64,000 bases of DNA from Yponomeuta sedellus (lineage: Eukaryota > Arthropoda > Insecta > Lepidoptera > Yponomeutidae): the NCBI GenBank assembly GCA_934045075.1, contig OW203740.1, positions 21,093,878-21,157,877 on the forward strand, given 5' to 3'. A model generated the notes under the pieces. The model worked only from the letters and a program-made list of their open reading frames with translations. It ran no database searches and had not been told where the DNA came from. Shown here piece by piece: positions 44,768-54,791 of this stretch (the first letter of the stretch is position 1; each line of letters opens with the position of its first letter). Made by a program: the position numbers and the translations under genes.

Positions 44768-44785
44768 TATCGCCCCCCAAAGGAC
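44768..44785 (-). other. polypurine tract
   Basis: Minus strand CTTTGGGGGGCGATA directly abuts the 3' LTR, as expected for the plus-strand primer. Confidence 0.65.
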
Positions 44786-45046
44786 GTCAGGCCTTTCAAC
44801 AATGTAACTAACATAGGAACGAAATTTCAAGTTAGCTCCTAACTCTGAACCATAGAAAAGAAATAAAATTCAAATGCAGGGCTCTGATACAACTCTTAAC
44901 AATGTAACAAGTAACAACCTTTAACAATGTAACTAACATGGTAACGAAATTTCAAGTTAACTCTTAACTCTAAAAACCATAGAAAAGAAATAAAACTCAA
45001 ATGCAAGGCTCTAATACAACTCAACTTTTCCTCAAGTATTAAATGA

Positions 45047-48000
45047 TTAAATATCTACTGGTAATAAACAAAGTTTGTGAATGGGCCTCTTCAACACATT
45101 ATCCTTACATTTTATGCTTACTACTCTTACCAAACCATCACTTCCAGGGTGGGTATCAACAATCCTGCCTAAAAGCCATTTTGATGGAGGTAATCTACTG
45201 TCTCTTATAATTACAATACTGTCCTTTTTAAAATTTTCTTGAACACTAGTCCATTTGTGACGTTTTTGTAACTCCACTAAATACTCTTGACTCCATTTTC
45301 TCCAAAACAACTGTAACCTTTGTTGAAGATACACCCACCTTTGTAAATAAGGTACCTTAAGGGTTTCCAAGTTCTCATCAGGCACAACAATAGGTATTTC
45401 GCCAATCAAAAAATGTCCTGGAGTCAGGACATCATCCGAATCAGCTGACACTGGGGTCAATGGACGAGAGTTCAAGCAACTTTCAATTTGACATAACAGG
45501 GTTGAGTACTCTTCATATGTTAACTTAGAATCCTGTAGCAATCTATTTAAGTGAAACTTGGTAGACTTTATGTTGGCCTCCCATAAACCACCCATGTGAG
45601 GTGCTCCGGCAGGATTAAATTGCCACTCAGTCCCGTCCTTAGCTAACAAATCTGCTATCTCTAATGGTAGATTGTTACTGGCCTTGTGAAACAAATCCTT
45701 GAGTTCCTTACTTGCACCTACAAAGTTTGTTCCACAATCACTTAAAAGCTTGTGGCAGTGGCCTCTTCGTGCTGTGAAGCGCCTAAATGCTGCCAAAAAT
45801 GCATCGCTACTCAAACCGGTAACTAATTCTAAATGAATAGCTTTTACAGCTGTACAAATAAAAAGAGCAATGTAACCTTTAATAGTAGTTTTTGAACCAC
45901 GGCCACTGAATGATTTCAAATTGACAGGGCCTGCAAAGTCAACACCGCTGATACTAAATGGTCGTTGAGGTGTAACCCTTTCCTTAGGTAAGTTTCCCAT
46001 TAACTGTGAACCAAGCTTGGGAGAATGTCTACGACATATTACACATTCATGGATACATGTCTTAACCAGATACTTTACTCCAATTATATGAAATTTGCTC
46101 TTAATGAAATTTAACATTAATTGTATACCTCCATGCAAAGTTTTGTAATGAGCATCTCTGGCAACGAGATAAGCTAATCTACAATTTTTAGACAGGATCA
46201 TAGGGTGTTTTTCATCAATCCTCAAATTACAAAATTCTATTCTCCCACCTACTCTTAATACATTGTCACCATCAACATATGGGTTCAAACATGCAATTTT
46301 CTTACCATTATCTAATCTTTTCAACTCATTTAGTTTGCCCTTCTCTTTAATGACTTTTATTTCTTGGATAAAATCTTTCCTTTGAGACATTTTTGTCAAA
46401 CATTTTAATGAATTGCTTAATTCTGCTGTAGTTAAATATGAAGGAAATTGTAATTTTGTATTTGTGCTCATTTTGTGTTTGCTAATAACTATAAATCTTA
46501 ATAAGTAAGCTACTATGCGAACAAGTCTGGTAAGCTTAGAGTATCTGTCCATAATATTGTCTGTGTTACACTGATCACTTAGGACACTTCCACTTACACA
46601 CCGTAACTCATTTATAACAGTACTGCAAATTTTGGTATTTGAAGCCTTCTTCTCTAATTCTGTGGGTTCAACAGTACTGTATTCATGCTTTATAGGCAAT
46701 TCATTTCTTTCATACAGCCAGGTAGGACCGTTCCACCACAAATGATAATCTGGAAGCTCTGAAGGCGAGGTACCGCGTGAAGCGACATCAGCAGGATTTT
46801 CCTGTGAAGTAACATGATGCCATCTTTCTGTATCAACTATATTAGTGATTTCTGTAACTCGATTTGCCACAAATGTAGTCCAGTAGGTGGCCGGTCGCTG
46901 TAGCCATGCCAAGACTATTGTAGCATCCGTCCAAGCGTAGATATCTTGTATTGGAATGCTGAGTGCATTTTTTATTCGACTCAACAATTTTGCCAGTAAC
47001 ACAGCTCCACACAATTCTAATCGTGGGAGAGAAATCTGTTTGACTGGTGCCATTTTAGTCTTTGCTTCTATCATAGTAACTGTAATTGTCTCTGGTGTTA
47101 TAACTCTGCAGTACACCACAGCTGAATATGCTATTGTGGACGCATCTGAGAAGCCATGTAGTTCCACCTTCTGTGTGTCCTCAGTGATACCAATCCATCG
47201 TCTCAGTTGTATTGTTGGCATAGTTGTTAATTCTTCACGATAGGTTTGCCATGAGTGTAGTAGATGGTCAGGGAGTACATCATCCCAGTCTAACCTTTCG
47301 ATCCATAGCTTTTGAAGCATACTCTTTGCAACAACCACAATAGGTGCCAACCAACCAGCGGGATCAAAAATGCTAGCAATATCGCGAAGGACTGCCCTTT
47401 TTGTGGGGCGTTCTGTCATTGAAGGAATGTCGATTCTCAGTAGAAAGGCATCGGTGTCTCCATTCCATCTGAGACCAAGTATTTTGCGTTCATCCTGTGG
47501 CGCGCCCTCTATTTGTGTGCTATTAGAAGCCCATTTGTGAAGTGAAAATCCTCCCTTTTCTAACAATTTTGTGATTTCTTCCTTAAGATCTATGACCTTG
47601 GATATTGAGTGCTGCCCAGTTAGAAGATCATCCATATAAAAATCTCTCAACACAGTGTCTACTACCTTGTCATCAAAGTTCCCTCTCTCATCTTCAGCAA
47701 GCTGTTTGAGTGTTTTTATAGCCAAGTAGGGTGCACATGAAGTTCCATAAGATACGGTTGTCAACCTAAAGTGTTTTATTTCTTGCTCAGTGTCAAATCT
47801 CCAAACTATTCTTTGATAATCTCTATCTCTTTCATCCATGATCAACCGTCTGAACATCTGACGTATGTCAGCGATAAGTACTACTGGGTATCGTCTCCAT
47901 CTCAAAGTTACTTCTCTCAAATCATTCTGCAAAGCTGGCTCAATCATGAGGTTATCATTGAGCGACTTGCCATTACTTGTTTTTGCTGAGCTGTCAAAGA

Positions 48001-50260
48001 CTACTCTAAGCTTAGTGGTCAAATGTTGCTCATTTACCACTGCGTGGTGTGGCAGGTAACAGACTGATAAGGATTTTTCATTCTGTGTATCACTTGGTAA
48101 GACTGGTTCCATGTGGCCTTGTTGTAAATAGTCTTCCATAAATTCATTGTATTTTGCTCTTAGTTCCGGCTGTCTCTTTAGCTTGCCTTCTAAACTAGCA
48201 AACCTTTTTAAGGCTAGTGTGGCTGATTCACCTAAGTCTGGTGGTTGTGTGATAAAAGGCATTCTCACAGTGTAGCGTCCATCCTTTGCTCTTTGATGCG
48301 TTTGCTCATAGTAATTTTCACACCTTATCTCTAGATTTGTCAATGTTCTCTTCTCTGTGATTTCTTCTAGCTCCCAGAAATTCCTAAGGAGAGTGTCTAG
48401 TTCTACCTTGACATGGTGTATATGAACTCTGCTACATGCATTATTATTTGTTGTAACCTTGCCAGAAATTAACCAACCCAGTGTAGTTTTCTGTGCTATA
48501 AGTGTATTATTCTCGTTCTTAAGCGTCATCAACCCTTCTTGTATTATTTCAGCATAAATATCAGCTCCTAGGATGAGATCTATTTGACCTGGATTTAGGT
48601 AAGTGGGATCAGCTAAGTCTAACTGTTGCAGCTGTGGCCAATCAACAGTAGCAGTTTTCTCTGGGACATAAGATGTTAAAGAAGGTAATACATATGCTGT
48701 AACTCTTGTTCTGGGTTCAGAATTGTCTCTCTTTTTTATCTCAAACTCCACTTTTGCTCTTGTAACAGATTTGGATGACCCAACTCCGGTTACCTCTCCT
48801 CGAATGGGTGTACGGTTTAGACCCAGAACTTGGCATGATGCTTCTGTGATAAGGCAGGCTTGTGAACCTTGATCCACTAGGGCTCGGAGTGTATGTGTGG
48901 TGTTGTCTCTTTGGGACTGCACTCTCACTAATGCAGTTGTTAATAGAACTCGACTTTGCAGGCTCGAGGTTTCTGTCATAGTATGAGTCATTGTTGTCAT
49001 TACTGGGGAATCCACTTCTGGTTGTTCATTAACTGATAGCTCACTTGTGACGGTAGCGTTGCCATCCTCATGTATCAAGCTATTGTGTCTTCGGCCACAC
49101 TTAAAACATTTAGTGGACTGTAAACAGCTTTTGACTAGGTGGCCAGGTTTAAGACAGTTGAAACATAGTTTGCTCCTTTGTATAAAATCTTTCTTATGTT
49201 GTAGATCCAGACTACTGAAATCTTGACAATAGTATATTTTGTGATCTCCCTTGCAATACAAACATGTTTGATGTGGAGTGATTCCTGTAGTGAAAGTCTT
49301 TGTTGGTGGCACTACTCTTGAATGTGCTGATTCCTTGTATTTTACAGCTTCAAGTGTACGAAATCTATGCTCTAGGAAGGTTGACATATCTTTCCAAGTA
49401 GGCAATTGATTATTAGACTCAATTCTTTGCTCAAAAAGTTTGTGTGACTCGTGATCCAGTTTCTGAATTAAGATGTAAACTATCAAGTCGTCCCAGTGTT
49501 CAGTAGGTAAGTTTAGTCCTTTCAGTGTAGCTAGGCATTCTGAAGTAACATCTAGTAACTCTCGAATGTTCTTAGAAGACTCTGTTGTAACTCGTCTTTG
49601 GTTCAACAGTCTACCAATGTAAAAGTTAACTATGCTACGAGTGTTGTTGTATCTATTCAATAGCATGTTCCATATTATATCATAGTTAGCATCTGAGACC
49701 TGGATCTGTTTGACTAAACTTTCTGCTTCACCACGTAAACTTGATTTCAAGTACTGGCACTTGTTCACTTTATTGATACTGACATTTTCATGGACCAACG
49801 ACTTATACAAGTCGTGGAAAGATAGCCACTCTCTGTAGTCTCCTGAGAATGTAGGTAACTGAACTGGGGGAAGTTTTGCAGTAATGCATGGTTGTTGTTC
49901 GACATGATCTACCACTTGTACCACTGATTTTTGCTCTGCCACATGCTCGAGTTTCTCTTTAAGTATGGTTTTTAAGTCTAAATATGCATCCAGGCATTGA
50001 TCATAAATATTCTCTTCAAAATAATTATGTTTCTCTTTTTGAGGTTGGGTTATAATCATACTATTATGTCTTTCTTGAAAACGCCTCCAAAGGTCCTCTA
50101 ACATCTCTAGTCTTGTCTCTATATAACCCTTTGTGACCCTATCTTTTCCACACTTTTTGAAGTTGACATGCAGCCTTTTTATTTTCTCAAAACAATCAAG
50201 TTGTGCAATTTCGATTTTCTCCATTTTACCTTCTTTGCAATTAAGTCGACAAACACACAA
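45047..50260 (-). CDS. BEL/Pao gag-pol polyprotein, 1737 codons, open
   Basis: Domains in order with rough residue numbers: gag of the DUF1759 type (about 130-260, LPTFSGDYREWLSFHDLY), zinc knuckles (about 335-397, CLYCKGDHKIYYC and CFNCLKPGHLVKSC), aspartic protease (about 463, LVDQGSQACLIT), reverse transcriptase with FYMDDLLTG (about 875), RNase H (HGFSDAS, about 1060; AWTDATIVLAWL), integrase with SGVDFAGP (about 1440), LLSDCGTNFVGA and MGGLWEANIKS, and the usual C-terminal LPPSKWLLGRI domain. Start: the first Met is 50260, but the Met 12 codons on (MEKIEIAQLD) is an equally good start. The leader from the 5' LTR is 377 bp. No frameshift or stop is seen. Shadows on the plus strand are ignored. 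Confidence 0.95.
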   Translation of the reverse strand: MCVCRLNCKEGKMEKIEIAQLDCFEKIKRLHVNFKKCGKDRVTKGYIETRLEMLEDLWRRFQERHNSMIITQPQKEKHNYFEENIYDQCLDAYLDLKTILKEKLEHVAEQKSVVQVVDHVEQQPCITAKLPPVQLPTFSGDYREWLSFHDLYKSLVHENVSINKVNKCQYLKSSLRGEAESLVKQIQVSDANYDIIWNMLLNRYNNTRSIVNFYIGRLLNQRRVTTESSKNIRELLDVTSECLATLKGLNLPTEHWDDLIVYILIQKLDHESHKLFEQRIESNNQLPTWKDMSTFLEHRFRTLEAVKYKESAHSRVVPPTKTFTTGITPHQTCLYCKGDHKIYYCQDFSSLDLQHKKDFIQRSKLCFNCLKPGHLVKSCLQSTKCFKCGRRHNSLIHEDGNATVTSELSVNEQPEVDSPVMTTMTHTMTETSSLQSRVLLTTALVRVQSQRDNTTHTLRALVDQGSQACLITEASCQVLGLNRTPIRGEVTGVGSSKSVTRAKVEFEIKKRDNSEPRTRVTAYVLPSLTSYVPEKTATVDWPQLQQLDLADPTYLNPGQIDLILGADIYAEIIQEGLMTLKNENNTLIAQKTTLGWLISGKVTTNNNACSRVHIHHVKVELDTLLRNFWELEEITEKRTLTNLEIRCENYYEQTHQRAKDGRYTVRMPFITQPPDLGESATLALKRFASLEGKLKRQPELRAKYNEFMEDYLQQGHMEPVLPSDTQNEKSLSVCYLPHHAVVNEQHLTTKLRVVFDSSAKTSNGKSLNDNLMIEPALQNDLREVTLRWRRYPVVLIADIRQMFRRLIMDERDRDYQRIVWRFDTEQEIKHFRLTTVSYGTSCAPYLAIKTLKQLAEDERGNFDDKVVDTVLRDFYMDDLLTGQHSISKVIDLKEEITKLLEKGGFSLHKWASNSTQIEGAPQDERKILGLRWNGDTDAFLLRIDIPSMTERPTKRAVLRDIASIFDPAGWLAPIVVVAKSMLQKLWIERLDWDDVLPDHLLHSWQTYREELTTMPTIQLRRWIGITEDTQKVELHGFSDASTIAYSAVVYCRVITPETITVTMIEAKTKMAPVKQISLPRLELCGAVLLAKLLSRIKNALSIPIQDIYAWTDATIVLAWLQRPATYWTTFVANRVTEITNIVDTERWHHVTSQENPADVASRGTSPSELPDYHLWWNGPTWLYERNELPIKHEYSTVEPTELEKKASNTKICSTVINELRCVSGSVLSDQCNTDNIMDRYSKLTRLVRIVAYLLRFIVISKHKMSTNTKLQFPSYLTTAELSNSLKCLTKMSQRKDFIQEIKVIKEKGKLNELKRLDNGKKIACLNPYVDGDNVLRVGGRIEFCNLRIDEKHPMILSKNCRLAYLVARDAHYKTLHGGIQLMLNFIKSKFHIIGVKYLVKTCIHECVICRRHSPKLGSQLMGNLPKERVTPQRPFSISGVDFAGPVNLKSFSGRGSKTTIKGYIALFICTAVKAIHLELVTGLSSDAFLAAFRRFTARRGHCHKLLSDCGTNFVGASKELKDLFHKASNNLPLEIADLLAKDGTEWQFNPAGAPHMGGLWEANIKSTKFHLNRLLQDSKLTYEEYSTLLCQIESCLNSRPLTPVSADSDDVLTPGHFLIGEIPIVVPDENLETLKVPYLQRWVYLQQRLQLFWRKWSQEYLVELQKRHKWTSVQENFKKDSIVIIRDSRLPPSKWLLGRIVDTHPGSDGLVRVVSIKCKDNVLKRPIHKLCLLPVDI

Positions 50261-50617
50261 AATTCACTGATAAATGTGATATTTTTAAGATCTTATTTCT
50301 ACGACTCACGTGTACCAAAATCCATAAAACAGTAATCCTTTGCATAAGGTACTTCAAACACTTCACAATCACAAACTATAGCTCGTTTTTCACTTCACTT
50401 TTACAGAATTTCCACATTCAAACTGTTTTCACACTATTTATTTCGTTTTTCCACACAAATTTTTCAATTAAAAATGGCGTCCTTATATTATGTCGCTGCG
50501 TTAGCGCCTTTGTTGAATTGATGTCCAACGTTGGATCACTTCTAAGGAATATTGTTTAGTTTTATATTGTTTTATTTTATTATGAACTGTAATGCCCACG
50601 GTTTTGTTGTATTTCTA

Positions 50618-50635
50618 TCCGGCGGAGATGGACCA
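50618..50635 (-). other. primer-binding-site candidate
   Basis: Two bases inside the 5' LTR the minus strand reads TGGTCCATCTCCGCCGGA. The leading TGG fits the CCA end of a tRNA. I did not identify which tRNA. Confidence 0.6.
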
Positions 50636-50637
50636 AA

Positions 50638-50803
50638 TGTTTGGGCATTAAAACTACGGTTTGCTGTGATACTAAAAAAAACTCGTTTTATTGCTAAGGT
50701 ACACATATAAATAATCAAAGATGAGACACAAACATGTTGTGATTTAGAAACTATATAACGCCATCTAGTGAAATTCAAAGTAAAACTATTTATAATTTAA
50801 ACA
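50638..50803 (-). repeat. 5' LTR of the young BEL/Pao element
   Basis: 166 bp, begins (minus strand) TGTTTAAATTATAAATAG and ends GCCCAAACA. TATAAATAG near its start could serve as a TATA box. Confidence 0.95.
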
Positions 50804-51308
50804 AGATCATTTCCGGCCGAAAGATTTTTACAACGATTTTAAAAGGAAGCCGATTAAAGAAATGGTGAGTTGTGTTATAAACTTATAATGTAACACTTAC
50901 TACATTTCATGAATAATTAAGTAATAAAACACAAAATACGCCTTGCTTTACGTCGAACATTTGAATGTATTTTGCTCCGTCATTTAGAACGCAATATTAT
51001 TATTACGTCTTAATACATAAATGACATACTTTGATAACATTTTTTTACAGGGCTGTATCTTCTCTACTTATAAATGCGCCTCCTCTTCCTGATTACTAGC
51101 TGAGTTTCCTTACCACGTAGCCACGTCGCATCACTTGAAACTGGTTAGTGATTGGAATTACTAAAATATTTTTTTTACTAATTTTTAACTTAAAATATTT
51201 TTTTATAAAAATGTATTTGATAGTTACATAGTCAATTATGCAGTTATGTGGTAAACAGGAACAAACTATTTTTGTTTTCGGACTATTCTTGCAATTGTTT
51301 ATTTTCAG

Positions 51309-51359
51309 ATTCAGCTATACAAAAACCTATTAGTTGTCGAGCTTCACAAAACAACTCTG
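51309..51359 (+). CDS. small exon of the THAP gene
   Basis: 51 bp between TATTTTCAG and CTCTG|GTACGT; reads SAIQKPISCRASQNNSG in the phase used by the next two exons. Confidence 0.5.
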
Positions 51360-51445
51360 GTACGTAGACTTTTCATGTATCGCTGAAGTTTTTTGTAACT
51401 ACAGTTTGTTTACTTTGATAAATTACAAAGTGTTATCATTTTCAG

Positions 51446-51550
51446 CACCTTGTACAGCAGCCAAAATATCAGCTGTTGCTATTGGTCCAGTAGGGTTTGA
51501 CCACAATTATTGTGGCCTGGAATCTCAGCATATTTATCAGAACTATCTAG
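51446..51550 (+). CDS. exon of the THAP gene with a DHNY motif
   Basis: 105 bp between TTTTCAG and CTAG|GTAACT. It reads PCTAAKISAVAIGPVGFDHN then YCGLESQHIYQNYL. DHNY fits the (D/E)HxY host-cell-factor-binding motif known in THAP proteins, which supports the exon as part of a THAP gene. Confidence 0.6.
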
Positions 51551-51621
51551 GTAACTAGCATAGTTTACCAACAAATTAATAATCAATAACGACTCAACTT
51601 AACTTTTTTTGACGATTTCAG

Positions 51622-51869
51622 CACCTGAATCCAAACCACCGATTGATGAAGTTCGCTCAGATTGGACACCTCTAAGGAAAAACCAAATAGCTGCTGAAAT
51701 AAATTCAATAGACCTTGACCACAATTATTGTGATTTGATAATCAATAATAAAATACTAATTTCATTTGTCGTTTTATTAAAAACATTGATTTTTATTAAT
51801 TTCATTTGGCTAACTGCGGAGCCCCTGGATGAAAATTTATCGATATCGATAAATGTAGTACCAATGTAA
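51622..51869 (+). CDS. last exon of the THAP gene with a second DHNY motif
   Basis: Acceptor GATTTCAG, then PESKPPIDEVRSDWTPLRKN, QIAAEINSIDLDHNYCDLII and a hydrophobic tail to a stop at 51867-51869. The second DHNY and the repeat of the 'A-P-x' exon start suggest this exon and the one before share an origin. Confidence 0.55.
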
Positions 51870-52860
51870 GTGGACGTCCCTAATGCACAGACAAGTTGTT
51901 ATGTTGGTAGCACTTTTGACATTGCATTTTTGCTCTATTGGTTGGTATTGCTAACGGGGCTAAACTCATTACAAAAGCATATAGGGAGGTCCCGTCTCTT
52001 AAATCGTAGTGTTTATATGCTCTGTGGGGAATACTACTTTTTATTTACCCATCGTACGATCGCTTATAACGTCCGCCAACACGGTCAAGTAATGATCGGG
52101 ATTTTCGACATAAACGGATGGCAACATTTTTTTACTCTTCGGTTTTTTAGGTTTTTTAGGTTAATTGAAACTTAAGTAAAATACTCAACATAAGGCAACT
52201 TTGGGCATAACAATGATTGAAACACAATCATTACTTACCTATCAAAGGAAACTTCCCCCAAAGCTCTTTCTTAATTTCTGCATACGAGTACACTACAATT
52301 CACCATACTTTCTCTATTTAGGTCACTTTTAATATATCATTTCACAAATACACGGTTGCTCTTCGAAACGGCTAGCGTTAAATATGATTACATTTTCAAA
52401 ATCTTGTCGTTTATTTGCCCCCAGAAACGTCAACTTGACACTGGGGGCAAACAAAAAAAGTAGTTACACTTTTGCTGTTTACTCTAACTCTTTCTCACCC
52501 ATGATCGCTACGAAGTTTGTTTCATTTAAAACTTGTATGTGTGCGCTGTGGCTTGCTCTTTAGTTTTACTCCCTCTACGATCCGACGGTCCATCAGTCCA
52601 CTGAAAAGACAATCAGGGTTGGATTTCGTAGTATAATTATACTATTTGTACCATTATTTCATAATGTGTAGTATATAGTATCGTAAGGTCACTATATTAC
52701 GCGAAAATACCATGGAGGGATTTTATCTCCAGGTCGACCGAGTTATATTGTTTAATATCACAATATCAGGAGTTTTTGTAGCGTGGAAACACCAAATCAG
52801 GCATTGACGCTAGGCAGGGATTCCCCACGTAAATATAAAGTTAATTATATAATATAATTA
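51870..52860. other. non-coding stretch
   Basis: No gene recognised. 52610-52740 has repeated GTAGTATA / ATTATACTA words that resemble the degenerate repeat at 63720-63850. Confidence 0.4.
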
Positions 52861-52869
52861 ATTAAAAAA

Positions 52870-53190
52870 TATAAAGATGGAAAAAAGACCAGACGTGTTC
52901 TGGGCGAAACTAAGCGCTTGGTGTGATTGTCCGGAAACTATCCGTTTAAACAAATCGCCAAATTTGCACTTGATTGCCTTGTTTCACCTCACGCAAACGC
53001 TGATTGTGAAAGAGTATTCAGCAAAGTAAACTTGACAAAAACAACACTAAGAAATTAACTCGCAACTCGCTCCATTGACTCCCTGATACTTTCTTGCGGC
53101 TGACGGCATGTGGTGCCGTGTCAATGCCAAGGACGAAGTTCCCATTGACGAATTAGCCGAGATCGACGTTTACTTACCTCAATTTGACTA
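52870..53190 (+). pseudogene. hAT transposase C-terminal (dimerisation) fragment
   Basis: The plus strand, with stops and a frame change, reads FALDCLVSPHANADCERVFS, KVNLTKTTLRN, then LATRSIDSLIL: the conserved SxNADCERxFSxxxxxKTxxRNxL block at the end of hAT transposases. Only this end is left and the reading is interrupted, so it is dead. Confidence 0.8.
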
Positions 53191-53200
53191 ATTTGTGTTT

Positions 53201-54780
53201 ACACTATTTTTATTTTTAATGCACTAACCCGTGCTAAGGAACAAAAATAAAAATAGTGTAATCATTAAAAATAAAAATAGTGTAATCATGTAAGTACAGT
53301 GATATCGATCCGATGTTAAAACCTAACTGCAAAGTAGGTAGTCGGGGCAGTAAGTAATGCAATTTGCTTAAGTCAGATGTCGCTGCCTGTACGTAATACA
53401 GAGAATATTGTAAAGAGGTTCGAAATTTCACTGATGCCGTGAGTCGCCCATTGGCTCAATTGGTAGAGCGCTGGTACGGATAGCCAGAGGTTGCGGGTTC
53501 GAATCCCGGCATGGGTGAAATTTTTAGCCTCTAAATGGGTTTTTAAATTTGTTCCTTAGCACGGGTTAGTGCATTAAAAATAAAAATAGTGTAATCATGT
53601 GAGTACAGTGATATCGATCCGATGTTAAAACCTAACTGCAAAGTAGGTAGTCGGGGCAGTAAGTAATGCAATTTGCTTAAGTCAGATGTCGCTGCCTGTA
53701 CGTAATACAGAGAATATTGTAAAGAGGTTCGAAATTTCACTGATGCCGTGCGTCGCCCTTTGGCTCAATTGGTAGAGCGCTGGTACGGATAGCCAGAGGT
53801 TGCGGGTTCGAATCCCGGCATGGGTGAAATTTTTAGCCTCTAAATGGGTTTTTAAATTTGTTCCTTAGCACGGGTTAGTGCATTAAAAATAAAAATAGTG
53901 TAATCATGTGAGTACAGTGATATCGATCCGATGTTAAAACCTAACTGCAAAGTAGGTAGTCGGGGCAGTAAGTAATGCAATTTGCTTAAGTCAGATGTCG
54001 CTGCCTGTACGTAATACAGAGAATATTGTAAAGAGGTTCGAAATTTCACTGATGCCGTGAGTCGCCCATTGGCTCAATTGGTAGAGCGCTGGTACGGATA
54101 GCCAGAGGTTGCGGGTTCGAATCCCGGCATGGGTGAAATTTTTAGCCTCTAAATGGGTTTTTAAATTTGTTCCTTAGCACGGGTTAGTGCATTAAAAATA
54201 AAAATAGTGTAATCATGTGAGTACAGTGATATCGATCCGATGTTAAAACCTAACTGCAAAGTAGGTAGTCGGGGCAGTAAGTAATGCAATTTGCTTAAGT
54301 CAGATGTCGCTGCCTGTACGTAATACAGAGAATATTGTAAAGAGGTTCGAAATTTCACTGATGCCGTGAGTCGCCCATTGGCTCAATTGGTAGAGCGCTG
54401 GTACGGATAGCCAGAGGTTGCGGGTTCGAATCCCGGCATGGGTGAAATTTTTAGCCTCTAAATGGGTTTTTAAATTTGTTCCTTAGCACGGGTTAGTGCA
54501 TTAAAAATAAAAATAGTGTAATCATGTGAGTACAGTGATATCGATCCGATGTTAAAACCTAACTGCAAAGTAGGTAGTCGGGGCAGTAAGTAATGCAATT
54601 TGCTTAAGTCAGATGTCGCTGCCTGTACGTAATACAGAGAATATTGTAAAGAGGTTCGAAATTTCACTGATGCCGTGAGTCGCCCATTGGCTCAATTGGT
54701 AGAGCGCTGGTACGGATAGCCAGAGGTTGCGGGTTCGAATCCTGGCATGGGTGAAATGTTTAGCCTCTAAATGGGTTTTT
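53201..54780 (+). repeat. tandem array of a 309-bp tRNA-derived SINE (five units)
   Basis: Five tRNA-like modules occur at a strict 309-bp period (unit marks at 53234, 53543, 53852, 54161, 54470), differing by only a few bases: CGTCGCCCTTTGG in the second module, CCTGGCAT and GAAATGTTT in the last. Each unit has GGCTCAATTGGTAGAGC (A box), GGTTCGAATCCCGG (B box) and the tail TTAGTGCATTAAAAATAAAAATAGTG. The whole block lies between 11-bp direct repeats AATTTGTGTTT (53190-53200, 54781-54791). At its left edge a reversed tail forms a hairpin with the forward tail. Confidence 0.92.
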
Positions 54781-54791
54781 AATTTGTGTTT

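Larger units (their letters stand above)
44602..50803 (-). mobile_element. complete, young BEL/Pao LTR retrotransposon (6202 bp)
   Basis: Two 166-bp LTRs (44602-44767, 50638-50803) that I read as identical at every base bound the element, with TG...CA ends (minus strand TGTTTAAAT...GCCCAAACA). A perfect 5-bp target duplication AGATC lies at 44597-44601 and 50804-50808. A primer-binding-site candidate and a polypurine tract are in place, and one gag-pol frame is fully open. All this points to a recent insertion that may still be capable of movement. Confidence 0.95.
44475..51869 (+). pseudogene. THAP zinc-finger gene split by a BEL/Pao insertion
   Basis: The first part of a THAP domain lies at 44475-44601: MFQRCTISGCKE gives the first Cys pair, and KLWKILY the conserved Trp. 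The second part continues at 50809 as CRDHFRPKDFYNDFKRKPIK, giving the Cys-x2-His pair. The two halves are in the same frame once the retrotransposon and one copy of AGATC are set aside. A TGA lies in frame at 44541, where an Arg (CGA) is expected. Downstream small exons keep phase 1: 51309-51359, 51446-51550 and 51622-51869. THAP proteins are DNA-binding factors, many derived from P-like transposases. The link between the THAP exon (ends KEM|GTGAGT, phase 0) and 51309 is not resolved. Confidence 0.65.

Noticed and set aside
50864..51308. A linking exon at 51059 (GGCTGTATCTTCTC...) between the THAP exon and 51309
   Set aside because: A plausible acceptor exists, but the frame needed meets a stop; no consistent phase found.
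53440..54760. Five genuine tRNA genes
   Set aside because: The modules have good A and B boxes, but the acceptor stem has mismatches, the anticodon loop lacks T at position 33, and the same sequence is dispersed as SINE copies with target duplications.
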